64,000 nucleotides of DNA, taken from VKMB-3413 sp041027365. Its GTDB lineage: Bacteria > Pseudomonadota > Alphaproteobacteria > Rhizobiales > Rhizobiaceae. The notes beneath the pieces were generated by a model. That model ran no database searches and was not told the DNA's origin. It was given only the letters and a program-made list of their open reading frames with translations. Shown one piece after another: positions 41,546-52,888 of the stretch. The position numbers and the translations under genes were made by a program. Positions within the stretch are counted from its first letter, which is position 1. Each line of letters starts with the position of its first letter. The DNA is taken from positions 248,001-312,000 of the forward strand of contig NZ_JBFTEH010000004.1 of the NCBI RefSeq assembly GCF_041027365.1, read 5' to 3'.

Positions 41546-42703
41546 ATGAGGCGGATCGAGCTTCCCGAGCGGCCGGACTGGCGGGAGAAGGCGGAGGCCG
41601 TCGGCTTCGGCTTCCACGAGATGTATGGCGAGCCCTACTGGGTGGACGATGCCGCCTTCGTCTTCTCGCTGGCGGAGATCGAGGAGGCGATCGAGGAGCC
41701 GAGCCAGGCGCTGCACGACATGTGCATGGACCTCGTCGGCGAGGTCGTGAAAGACGATGCGGCGCTCGCCCGTCTCGCCATCCCCGAGGCAATGCGCGAC
41801 CTCGTGCGGGACTCCTGGCAGAAGGGCGACCGCCACCTCTACGGCCGCTTCGACCTCGCCTATGACGGGACGGGGCCGGCGAAGCTCCTCGAATACAACG
41901 CCGACACGCCGACCTCGATCTTCGAATCGGCCTTCTTCCAGTACAACTGGCTGACCGACAACGTCGCCCGCGGCGCGCTGCCGGAGGAAGCCGACCAGTT
42001 CAACGCCATCCAGGAAAGCCTCGTCGCGGCCTTCGCCTCGTTCTCGCGCGAGCCGATCTTCCACTTCGCCGCCTGGACCGAGAGCGACGAGGACCGCGGC
42101 ACCGCGGCCTATCTCATGGACTGCGCGGTGCAGGCCGGGCACCGGGTGAGCCTCATCGACATCCGCGAGATCGGCGTCGACGCGGAGGGGCGGTTCACCG
42201 ACACCGAAGACCGGGTGATCGACCAGCTGTTCAAGCTGTATCCCTGGGAAGACATGCTGCGCGAGCCCTTCGCGAAGCACATTGCCGGCTCCGGCACGGT
42301 CTTCGTCGAGCCGCCCTGGAAGGCGGTGCTGTCGAACAAGGGCCTGCTGCCGCTGCTCTGGGACCGCTATCCCGGCCATCCGAACCTCCTGCCGGCCTTC
42401 TACGAGGACGATCCGGGCGCATCCCTGTTGCGGAACGCGGTGAGGAAGCCGCTGTTCTCGCGCGAGGGCGAGAACGTCGTCATCGTCGAAGAGGGCGTCG
42501 TCACCGAGACGGCCGAGGGCAGCTACGGCGCCGAGGGAACGATCGTGCAGGAGCTGACGCAGCTGTTCCAGGCGAACGGCCGCTTCGCCGTCCTCGGCAG
42601 CTGGATCGTCGGCGACCACGCCTGCGGCATGGGCATCCGCGAAGACGCCAGCCGCATCACCCGCAACCTCTCGCGCTTCGTCCCCCACATCATCCTCGAC
42701 TGA
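41546..42703 (+). CDS. Glutathionylspermidine-synthase-like ATP-grasp ligase (YjfC-like)
   Basis: 385 residues. The sequence ELPERPDWREKAEAVGFGFHEMYGEPYW, then YNADTPTSIFESAFFQYNW and DYLM-type metal/ATP region FVEPPWKAVLSNKGLLPLLW, is that of the C-terminal synthetase domain of glutathionylspermidine synthase. The amidase domain of the bifunctional enzyme is absent, as in YjfC. These proteins form an amide bond at the expense of ATP; whether the acceptor is spermidine, a peptide or a cell-wall component in this group is not known. It is last gene of the channel operon. Confidence 0.88.
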   Translation: MRRIELPERPDWREKAEAVGFGFHEMYGEPYWVDDAAFVFSLAEIEEAIEEPSQALHDMCMDLVGEVVKDDAALARLAIPEAMRDLVRDSWQKGDRHLYGRFDLAYDGTGPAKLLEYNADTPTSIFESAFFQYNWLTDNVARGALPEEADQFNAIQESLVAAFASFSREPIFHFAAWTESDEDRGTAAYLMDCAVQAGHRVSLIDIREIGVDAEGRFTDTEDRVIDQLFKLYPWEDMLREPFAKHIAGSGTVFVEPPWKAVLSNKGLLPLLWDRYPGHPNLLPAFYEDDPGASLLRNAVRKPLFSREGENVVIVEEGVVTETAEGSYGAEGTIVQELTQLFQANGRFAVLGSWIVGDHACGMGIREDASRITRNLSRFVPHIILD

Positions 42704-43168
42704 CGAAGGGGGCGCAGCCGGGGCGGCCTGCCACCCGCGCCGTAGGCCCGACTGCAGCTTAGCCGGCTCAATAGATCGGCTGGGTCACCTCCGCCACCGG
42801 ACGCTTGCGGTAATCGCTCACTCGCGATACTCGTTATCTGACGCAAGGGCAAAGACGGACTACCAGTTATACGCGTCACCTTGTGCGACGTGGAAGTTCG
42901 GGAGGAGCTTTCGGGTGCCGGTCGGTTGGGGAAGTCGCTGGCAATGCGCGGCGGCTCGGTCTGATGCTCGTGCCGCTTCCGGCGGCGCACCGGCGGCTTC
43001 GGCGACGCGCGAACCGCCACGACCCCGCTCTCGGTCCCGCTCTCGTTCCGCTTCCCGGTCTTGCGACGGGCCATCGACCCCGCGCGAAGCCGGGCGCGAC
43101 CGTCCCCGGCCGCCCGGGAAACCCGCAATAACCCAGCCTCTTCATCAACCCAAGTCGGATGACCCGTC
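42704..43168. other. Intergenic region with no supported gene
   Basis: The first 200 bases are less GC-rich than average and probably hold the promoter of the next gene. The stretch 42995-43110 is a low-complexity CG-rich run (CCGCTCTCGGTCCCGCTCTC type). A very basic, low-complexity reading frame on the minus strand continues as antisense into the ATP-grasp gene and is not supported. Confidence 0.5.
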
Positions 43169-45667
43169 ATGACCGCCGTTAGACGCCTCAAGCTCGCAGC
43201 GATGCTGTCGGCTGCCGCTTCCGTTCTTTTCATCCCGGGAGCCGCGCTGGCTCAGAAGAGCTTCGATGTCGCGCAGGCGGCGGCCAACTGTGCCGATGCC
43301 AAGTCGCATTTCGAGATCGCCCGCGAGATCAACACGCCGGATGCCTATCAGGCGCATATCGACGCCTTCCCCAACTGTCCCTATGCGGAATTCGCGCGGA
43401 TCCTGCGGGACAAGCTGACCAAGGGGTCTGCTGCGGCCAAGGCGCCCCCCGCGCCGGCGCAGGCGGCCACCGCGCCGGCCAGTCCCGGATCCTCCGGCGC
43501 GCCGGCGGCCGCGCAGGCGACCACGGCTCCGGCTCAGACGGCAGTCCCCGCCGATCAGGCCAAGCAGATGGCCGAGGTGCTGGTCGATCGGCTGAACAAG
43601 CTGCCGCTGATGCAGGCTGCGGATGCGCCGAAGGTGCATTACGACACGGCGACGATGAAGGGCGGCAACCTGATCCTCACCAATCTGAGGCTCACCAAGC
43701 TCGACCGCCAGGCCGGCTGGAGCGGCCTGACCTTCGACGAGGCGCGGGTCGTCGCGCCGAAGCTCTCCCCGGACGGCACCTTCGAGGCCGACCTGGTCCA
43801 GCTCAAGGGCGGCAGCATTCGCGCCGACGGCGAGAACGGTCCGAACGACCGGGTGGCGACGATCCAGTCGGCGACGGTCGGACGTCTCTATCTCGCCGGA
43901 TCCGGAGGCGCCGTCGGCAACGACCGCCTCGGTCCTGTCTCGGCGGATGGCCTCAGCGCATCCGGGATCACCGGCTACAACCGGCAGGGCGCGATCTTCA
44001 CGATCGCCGCCGTCAGCCTTGCGGCCACCGGCACCAGCGCGCATGTCCCGAACACGCTGGCCCTCTCGCTCTCCGACCTCAGCCTCTCGGCGGCGCAGAT
44101 GGCCGCGGGAACCGAGAGCCCGCTCGCCGAGGTGAAGAAGCTCGGCTACGATCCCTTCGTCTTCTCCGGCGATCTCGTGCTGAAGCAGGATCCCTCTACC
44201 AAGACGCTGGTCCTCCAGCACGGCATCTCGCTGAAGGACGGCGGACAGCTGCGGCTGCAGGCAACGATCGACGCCTTCGACCCGGCGGTGATCGAGGCGA
44301 CGCTCGCCGGCGGCAATCCGGCCGCGGCGCTGATGTCGCTCGCCGCGACGCTGAAGAACGCCCGGCTCGACTATGTCGACCAATCGCTGACCGGCAAGGT
44401 CCTGACGATGGCGGCGCAGTCCGAGAACATCGATCCGAAGCTGTTCACCGCAGCGATCCCCAGCGTCGTGAAGGAGAGCGTCGCGCAGGCGACGGGCTCG
44501 GCGAAGCTGGCTGAGACGCTGGCGAGCGCGACCGACAGCTTCGTCTCGCAGCCGAAGTCGGTGTCCCTGTCCCTGGATCCGTCGCAGCCGGTCGCCCTGG
44601 CGCAGCTGTTCTTCGGCCTGATGGGCGGCTCGAACCCCCTGCAGGTCCTGTCGCAGCTCGGCCCGAGCGTCTCCGTCAACGGCGCGGCGCCGGTGCCGCT
44701 GCAACTGGCGGCGCTGCCGCAGGCGGGCGAAACGGACGCAGCGAAGGCTCCCACTCCGGGGAGCTCCCAGGGCCCTGTGCCGTCCGCGCCGGCGCAGGCC
44801 GATGTCGCCAGCCTCGTCTCGGCCTGCGACAGGCTCGCGGCCGATGCCGACGATCCGGTCAAGCCCGCCGATGTCGCGGGCACGAAAGGCATCGAGGAGA
44901 TCGATCACGCCAGGGCGATCCCGGCCTGCGAGGCCGCGCACGCCGCCGCGCCGAACGAGCCGCGCATCACCTTCGAACTCGGCCGCGCCTATGCCGCCGC
45001 GGGGCGGGACGCGGACGCCGCCAGGCTCTATCGCGAGGCGGCCGATGCCGGGGAATCGGTCGCGCAGTACGAACTGGCGATGGACTATTACAACGGGCGC
45101 GGCGTCTCGCCCGACCCGATGGAGGCGATCAAGCTCCTCCAGGCTTCCGCTGCGCAAGGCAATGGCTACGCCGCATACTGGCTGGGGACGGAGAAGGTGA
45201 ACGGCACCAACATCCCGGCCGACTACGCCGGCGCCATGGAGCTGTTCCGCAAGGCCGCCGATTTCGGGGTTCCCGAAGCGCTGACCGAGCTCGGCAAGAT
45301 GTACTATCGCGGCCAGAACGTGCCCGTCGACTATGCCAAGGCGCTCGACTATTTCCGCCGCGCCGCGGTGAAGAACGCCGCGAGCGGCTATTTCTACGTC
45401 GGCTTCATGGAGGCGCTCGGGCTCGGCGGCGCGAAGCCGAACCCGGCGGTCGCGGCGGCCGACATGATGAAGGGGCTGCTGCTGGGGGACGCCGACGCGC
45501 AGGCGATCATCGTCGACGGCGGCGCCAAGACCTTCGACGTGTCGGTCCGCAAGGCGATCCAGACCTATCTCCACAACGAAGGCTTCTACTCCGGCACCGC
45601 CGACGGCGTACTGGGACCCGGCACGCAGCAGGCGATCGCGGCCTGGCGCTCGGCCAAGCGCGGCTGA
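43169..45667 (+). CDS. Secreted Sel1-repeat protein with C-terminal peptidoglycan-binding-like domain
   Basis: 832 residues. A signal peptide is cut after AALA (residue ~28). A short Cys-bearing N-terminal region is followed by an Ala/Pro linker (about 90-130), then a long domain of no recognised family (about 135-530), then at least four Sel1/TPR-type repeats (595-755; for example EAIKLLQASAAQGNGYAAYWLG). The end has GTADGVLGPGTQQAIAAWRSAKRG, the hallmark of PG-binding domain 1. It is probably a periplasmic scaffold bound to the wall. It stands alone and is convergent with the thiamine operon. Confidence 0.85.
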   Translation: MTAVRRLKLAAMLSAAASVLFIPGAALAQKSFDVAQAAANCADAKSHFEIAREINTPDAYQAHIDAFPNCPYAEFARILRDKLTKGSAAAKAPPAPAQAATAPASPGSSGAPAAAQATTAPAQTAVPADQAKQMAEVLVDRLNKLPLMQAADAPKVHYDTATMKGGNLILTNLRLTKLDRQAGWSGLTFDEARVVAPKLSPDGTFEADLVQLKGGSIRADGENGPNDRVATIQSATVGRLYLAGSGGAVGNDRLGPVSADGLSASGITGYNRQGAIFTIAAVSLAATGTSAHVPNTLALSLSDLSLSAAQMAAGTESPLAEVKKLGYDPFVFSGDLVLKQDPSTKTLVLQHGISLKDGGQLRLQATIDAFDPAVIEATLAGGNPAAALMSLAATLKNARLDYVDQSLTGKVLTMAAQSENIDPKLFTAAIPSVVKESVAQATGSAKLAETLASATDSFVSQPKSVSLSLDPSQPVALAQLFFGLMGGSNPLQVLSQLGPSVSVNGAAPVPLQLAALPQAGETDAAKAPTPGSSQGPVPSAPAQADVASLVSACDRLAADADDPVKPADVAGTKGIEEIDHARAIPACEAAHAAAPNEPRITFELGRAYAAAGRDADAARLYREAADAGESVAQYELAMDYYNGRGVSPDPMEAIKLLQASAAQGNGYAAYWLGTEKVNGTNIPADYAGAMELFRKAADFGVPEALTELGKMYYRGQNVPVDYAKALDYFRRAAVKNAASGYFYVGFMEALGLGGAKPNPAVAAADMMKGLLLGDADAQAIIVDGGAKTFDVSVRKAIQTYLHNEGFYSGTADGVLGPGTQQAIAAWRSAKRG

Positions 45668-45679
45668 TCGGCGACGCCG

Positions 45680-46429
45680 TCAGCGCGCGGCGAAGGCGCC
45701 GTCGAGCCGGGCCTTTGCCGCACGGCAGGCCTCCGGTAGCGGCAGATCGTGGGCCAGTCCCGCCGCGATCGCCGAAGCCAGGCGGCAGCCGGTACCGCGC
45801 ATCGTGCCCGGCCGGCGCGGGGAGGCGAGGCGGAGCGGCGGCTCGCCCGGGCGCACGAGCAGATCGACGGCTTCGGGGCCGGTGCCGTGGCCGCCCTTGA
45901 TCAGGACGGCGCGGGGGCCGCGGGCGAGCAGTGCCTCCGCCTGCAAGGCCATGGCCGCCTCGTCCGCGGCAGGCGCGATTCCGCTGAGGATGGCCGCTTC
46001 GACGAGATTTGGCGTCAGCAGCGCCGTCAGCGGCAGCAACTGCTCGATGAGCGCTTCCTGTCCGGCGTCGTCCAGCAGCGCGCGGCCGGAGGTCGCCGCG
46101 AGGACGGGGTCGAGGACGACCGGAATCTGACTGGCGAACGGGCGCAGGGCATCCGCGACCGCGGCGACGGTGTCGGCCGTGCCGAGCATGCCGACCTTAA
46201 CGCCGCGCACCTGCCCGCCGGAGAGCGCCGCCGCGATCTGCGCCGCGACGATGTCGGGTGGAACCCGGTGGACCGCCGTAACGCCGCGATCGGTCTGGGC
46301 GGTGGCGGCGGTGACCGCGAGCGCGGCCGGCACGCCGCATTCGGCGAGCGTCGCGACGTCGCGCGCGATGCCGGCACCGCCGCTGGAATCCGATCCGGCG
46401 ACCACGAGGACCCTCGGGCGGGCGCTCAT
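45680..46429 (-). CDS. thiD: Hydroxymethylpyrimidine/phosphomethylpyrimidine kinase
   Basis: 249 residues. VVAGSDSSGGAGIARD is the N-terminal substrate motif, VLIKGGHG the nucleotide-site motif, and RGTGCRLASAIAA the catalytic/anion-hole region. It phosphorylates HMP and HMP-P for joining to the thiazole. It is last gene of the thi operon, overlapping thiE by 4 bases. Confidence 0.96.
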   Translation of the reverse strand: MSARPRVLVVAGSDSSGGAGIARDVATLAECGVPAALAVTAATAQTDRGVTAVHRVPPDIVAAQIAAALSGGQVRGVKVGMLGTADTVAAVADALRPFASQIPVVLDPVLAATSGRALLDDAGQEALIEQLLPLTALLTPNLVEAAILSGIAPAADEAAMALQAEALLARGPRAVLIKGGHGTGPEAVDLLVRPGEPPLRLASPRRPGTMRGTGCRLASAIAAGLAHDLPLPEACRAAKARLDGAFAAR

Positions 46430-47052
46430 TCCGGCTGCCGCGTCGCCGCCAGCCATGCCCGCGTGCGTGCCTCGGGATCGGCCGCGCCGACGATATCGGT
46501 GACGACGGAGACGATGTCGGCGCCGGCCGCGAAGGCGCCCTCTGCCCGCTCCAGGGTGAAGCCGCCGATCGCGACCAGCGGGACGGCGCCGACGCGCCGC
46601 TTCCACTGGGTAACCCGCTCCAGCCCCTGCGGCGCGAAGCGCATCGCCTTGAGGACGGTCGGATAGACCGGGCCGAGGGCGATGTAGTCCGGTTCGAAGG
46701 CGAGGGCGCGGTCCAGCTCCGCCTGGTCGTGGGTCGAGAGCCCGAGCGACAGGCCGGCGGCGCGGAGCGCCGCGGTATCCGCGGTGTCGAGATCCTCCTG
46801 GCCGAGATGGACGAAGCTGCAGCCTTCCTCGATCGCGAGGCGCCAGTGGTCGTTGACGACGAGGACGCAGTCGTGAGTGGCGCAGACGTCGCGGGCGCGG
46901 CGGATTTCTGTCCTGAGCTCATCCTCCGGCCGGTCCTTGATCCTGAGCTGGATCAGCTTCACGCCCAGCGGCACCAGCCGCGCCGCCCAGTCGGCCGTGG
47001 GGACGATCGGATAGAAGCGGTCGAGCCGCCGCCCCGTCTCAGCGCCGCTCAT
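46426..47052 (-). CDS. thiE: Thiamine-phosphate synthase
   Basis: 208 residues. The TIM-barrel signatures LIQLRIKDRPEDEL, VVNDHWRLAIEEG, VHLGQEDLD, DYIALGPVYPT and VPLVAIGGFT are all typical. It couples HMP-PP with thiazole phosphate to give thiamine phosphate. It overlaps thiG and thiD by 4 bases each. Confidence 0.95.
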   Translation of the reverse strand: MSGAETGRRLDRFYPIVPTADWAARLVPLGVKLIQLRIKDRPEDELRTEIRRARDVCATHDCVLVVNDHWRLAIEEGCSFVHLGQEDLDTADTAALRAAGLSLGLSTHDQAELDRALAFEPDYIALGPVYPTVLKAMRFAPQGLERVTQWKRRVGAVPLVAIGGFTLERAEGAFAAGADIVSVVTDIVGAADPEARTRAWLAATRQPE

Positions 47053-47822
47053 TCGAACACCGCCCGGCCGAGCATCGGGGTCGAGGGCGCCGCCATGTCG
47101 CGCGGCTCCATCGGGTCGGCGAGGTAGCCGAGACGTCCTGCCTCGATGGCCCGGGCGAAGGCTTCGGCCATCCGGACGGGGTCGCCGGCCTTGGCGACGG
47201 CGGTGTTGAGAAGGATCGCGTCGAAGCCGAGTTCCATCGCCTGCGCCGCCTGCGAGGGCAGGCCGATGCCGGCGTCGACGACGAGGGGCAAGTCGGGGAA
47301 GCGGGCGCGGAGCGTCTTGAGGCCAGCGGGATTGGCGAGGCCTCGTCCGGTGCCGATCGGCGCACCCCAGGGCATCAGCACCTCGCAGCCGGCCTCGACC
47401 AGCCGCTCGGCGACGCCGACATCCTCGGTGGTGTAGGGGAAGACCTTGAAGCCGTCGGCGGCGAGCGTCGCCGCGGCGTCGACCAGGCCGAAGACGTCCG
47501 GCGCCAGCGTGTCCTCGTCGGCGACGACCTCGAGCTTGATCCAGTCGGTGGAAAAGAGCTCGCGCGCCATCTTCGCCGTCGTGACGGCCTCCTTGACGCT
47601 GAAGCAGCCCGCGGTGTTCGGCAGGACGCGGACGCCGAGCTCGCGGATGAGCCGCCAGAAGGCCTGGCCGGCGAGATGGCCGCCCATCTCGCGGCGGACG
47701 GAGACCGTCACCACCGCGGCGCCGGAGGCTCGGACGGAATCGGCAAGGATCGTGGGCGAGGGATATTGCGCCGTGCCGAGGAAGAGGCGGGAGGACAGCT
47801 CGGTGCCGTAGACGGTGAGCAC
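47049..47822 (-). CDS. thiG: Thiazole synthase
   Basis: 257 residues. SRLFLGTAQYPSP at the N-terminus, LPNTAGCFSVKEAV, and the WIKLEV segment with the Schiff-base Lys are ThiG hallmarks, as is VVDAGIGLPSQAAQAMELG. It builds the thiazole ring from deoxyxylulose 5-phosphate, the ThiS thiocarboxylate and dehydroglycine from ThiO. It starts 4 bases after thiS. Confidence 0.97.
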   Translation of the reverse strand: MLTVYGTELSSRLFLGTAQYPSPTILADSVRASGAAVVTVSVRREMGGHLAGQAFWRLIRELGVRVLPNTAGCFSVKEAVTTAKMARELFSTDWIKLEVVADEDTLAPDVFGLVDAAATLAADGFKVFPYTTEDVGVAERLVEAGCEVLMPWGAPIGTGRGLANPAGLKTLRARFPDLPLVVDAGIGLPSQAAQAMELGFDAILLNTAVAKAGDPVRMAEAFARAIEAGRLGYLADPMEPRDMAAPSTPMLGRAVFE

Positions 47823-47826
47823 TGGC

Positions 47827-48024
47827 TCAGCCCCCCTGCATCGGGGCGAGGATCTCGACCCGGTCGCCGTCGATCAGCGGCTGGACGTCGCGTTCGCCCG
47901 CCGGCACGAAGTCGCCGTTGACGGCGGTGGCGACGATCGCCTCGCCGTAGCCGAGCTGGATCAGGAGGTCGGCGAGCGAGGCCGTCTCGGCGTCACGCGC
48001 TTGCCCGTTCACGATGATCTTCAT
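47827..48024 (-). CDS. thiS: Sulphur carrier protein ThiS
   Basis: 65 residues with the ubiquitin-like fold pattern, ending in the required Gly-Gly (MQGG) that is adenylated and thiocarboxylated. It overlaps the end of thiO by 32 bases, a tight packing often seen in this operon. It supplies the sulphur of the thiazole. Confidence 0.95.
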   Translation of the reverse strand: MKIIVNGQARDAETASLADLLIQLGYGEAIVATAVNGDFVPAGERDVQPLIDGDRVEILAPMQGG

Positions 48025-48997
48025 CCATCATCTCCGGCACGAAATTGGGATCGAGGACGGCCCGTGCCGCCATCTCGGCGAGCGCCGGGGCGAGCAGGAA
48101 GCCGTGGCGGAAGACGCCGTTGACATGCAGCGTGCGGCCATGGCGGCGCAGGCGCGGCAGGTTGTCTGGAAAGGCCGGGCGAAGATGCGCGCCGGTCTCC
48201 ACCACCTCGGCCTCGGCGAAGGCCGGGTGCAGGGCGTAGGCGGCGTTGAGGAGCGAGGCGACGCCGCGGGCGGTGACGCGCCAGTCCGCCGCCTCGACCA
48301 TGGTCGCGCCGACCATGAACAGCCCGTCGCCGCGCGGCACGACGTAGAGCGGCGTGCGCGGATGGGCGAGGCGGACGGGACGGGCGAGGGCGACGTCGCG
48401 GGTGCGCAGCAGCACCATCTCGCCCTTCACCGGCCGGAGGTCCGGCAGGGCGTTCCGCGCGCCAAAGCCCCGGCAATCGACGACGGACCCGCGCGGCGGA
48501 TGATCCGTGCCGTCGAGGCCGAGGACGACCTCTCCGCCGCGCGAGCACAGCCGCTCCGCCAGCGCCGCCAAGGCCTGCCGCGGATCGAGATGTGCCTCCT
48601 CGGTGAAGAACAGACCGCGGCGGAAGCGGCCGGCGAGATCCGGTTCCAGCGCGGCGATTTCCGTCTCGTCCAGCCAGACGTGCCGCATCGTCCGCTCGGC
48701 GAAGCGGCGCAGCTCGGCCGCATCGCGGGCCGGAGCGACGACCAGCGTGCCGTGGCGGACAACGTCCGGCACGCGGCTCTCCCACCACTCGGCGGCCCGC
48801 TGCCCCAGGCGGACCACCGGCTCCTCGGCGGTCTCGCCCTCGCAGAAGGGCGCGAGCATGCCGCCGGCGAGCCAGGAGGCGGCGTCGCCGCCGAGCGTCT
48901 GCGAGCGCTCGACGAGCGTGACGGCGACGCCGCGCTCGGCCAGCGCATTGGCGACGGCGAGGCCGGTGACGCCGGCCCCGATGACGGTGACGCGCAT
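47993..48997 (-). CDS. thiO: Glycine oxidase ThiO
   Basis: 334 residues. MRVTVIGAGVTGLAVANALAERG is the N-terminal FAD motif. LGGDAASWLAGGMLAPF and the C-terminal FRHGFLLAPALAEMAA fit the ThiO branch of DAO-type oxidases. It oxidises glycine to iminoacetate for thiazole synthesis. It lies between thiC (5 bases upstream) and thiS. Confidence 0.95.
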   Translation of the reverse strand: MRVTVIGAGVTGLAVANALAERGVAVTLVERSQTLGGDAASWLAGGMLAPFCEGETAEEPVVRLGQRAAEWWESRVPDVVRHGTLVVAPARDAAELRRFAERTMRHVWLDETEIAALEPDLAGRFRRGLFFTEEAHLDPRQALAALAERLCSRGGEVVLGLDGTDHPPRGSVVDCRGFGARNALPDLRPVKGEMVLLRTRDVALARPVRLAHPRTPLYVVPRGDGLFMVGATMVEAADWRVTARGVASLLNAAYALHPAFAEAEVVETGAHLRPAFPDNLPRLRRHGRTLHVNGVFRHGFLLAPALAEMAARAVLDPNFVPEMMDEDHRERASA

Positions 48998-49002
48998 GGC
49001 GG

Positions 49003-50835
<1,833 letters not shown>

Positions 50836-50947
50836 CGGACGCTCCCTAAGCGTGTCGCTCTGGGATCCGGTCCTGACGTGTGGTGGAGAATCGCGCCGTT
50901 CGGCTGAGTAACGATCCGCAGAGTCCTGCGGGGTGTCGCGGCGCCTT

Positions 50948-51052
50948 GACCATCCCTACGCCGGTGTGAGCCGGATCAGGTTCGAAGGGTCGCTGCGCCC
51001 ACGCGTTGCCGCGCCATCAGCCTCTCAGCCCCTTGCCGGGACTCCCCTGGTA
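50948..51052 (-). ncRNA. TPP riboswitch (thi box)
   Basis: Read on the minus strand the region contains GGGGAGTCCCGGCAAGG, then GGGCTGAGAGG, and finally ACCCTTCGAACCTGATCCGG with TCACACCGGCGTAGGGA. These are the conserved elements of the TPP aptamer (P2 GCTGAGA and P4/P5 CTGATC-GG...GCGTAGGGA). It lies about 115 bases before thiC in the leader and should reduce expression of thiCOSGED when TPP is abundant. The mode (translation or termination) is not clear from this leader. Confidence 0.95.
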
Positions 51053-51215
51053 ACGACGGGGAGGATGGGCCGGGGACGGTCGGCTGTCAATGCGGGGGTT
51101 GTTAGCCTCGCTGCGAAACCGCCGCGGGGCAGGCTTGTCACCTGCCGGCGTGCCTGCGGTGCCGTCGAGACCACACCAGCTGCCGGAGCGTTACAGGAAC
51201 GCCTCAGTTTTCGAC

Positions 51216-51250
51216 GCTCGTCATCCCGGCCTTGAGCCGGGATCCGTGCC
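51216..51250. repeat. Palindromic intergenic repeat, copy E
   Basis: CGTCATCCCGGCCTTGAGCCGGGATCC with flanks. It is the same family as copies A-D at 10.8-11.2 kb and most like copy C. Confidence 0.8.
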
Positions 51251-51334
51251 TCGACGGCTATACAGGCCCTCGCGCCCAATACCCCGATGATCGCCTCAGA
51301 CAAGGGTCATCGGAAGCTTCGGTGGCTTGGAATG

Positions 51335-51363
51335 CATCCCGGCTCAAGGCCGGGATGACGAAG
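51335..51363. repeat. Palindromic intergenic repeat, copy F (inverted relative to E)
   Basis: GCATCCCGGCTCAAGGCCGGGATGACGAAG. It is the reverse complement of copy E about 90 bases away, so both may pair as a long hairpin. Apart from the riboswitch and these repeats, 50836-51472 shows no gene. Confidence 0.8.
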
Positions 51364-51472
51364 TGGTAGTGTTGGCGCCAGCCTTCCGATGCCGAGGGTG
51401 CATTCGGCAGCGGAACACGGACCGGCGCGCCGGAGTCGAAGCCCCGGTGCGCCGGATCGCCGCCTGTCCCGG

Positions 51473-52693
<1,221 letters not shown>

Positions 52694-52888
52694 GGTCTCT
52701 TGATTTCGTCCGCAGTGTCGGTCGTCATGGCCTCTACACAATCGCCGGGGCGAAGGAAACCGGAAGGACGCGCGGCGGCCGCCCGTCGGCGCCTCCGGAG
52801 CGCCGCGGACAAATTGTCGGCCGCGGATGGATCGGACTTCTTTCCAGCGACTTATAGCCGTTCGTCGCGGGCGTTTCCCGCCGGGATA

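Noticed and set aside
42523..43233. Basic, low-complexity minus-strand frame in the 42.7-43.2 kb gap (MARRKTG-type start near 43074)
   Set aside because: It continues antisense into the ATP-grasp gene, is repetitive in Arg/Pro/Ser, and lacks a ribosome site. A small basic protein cannot be excluded but is not supported.
43145..45574. 809-residue open frame on the minus strand
   Set aside because: Antisense to the secreted Sel1-repeat gene; composition is that of a GC-rich shadow frame.
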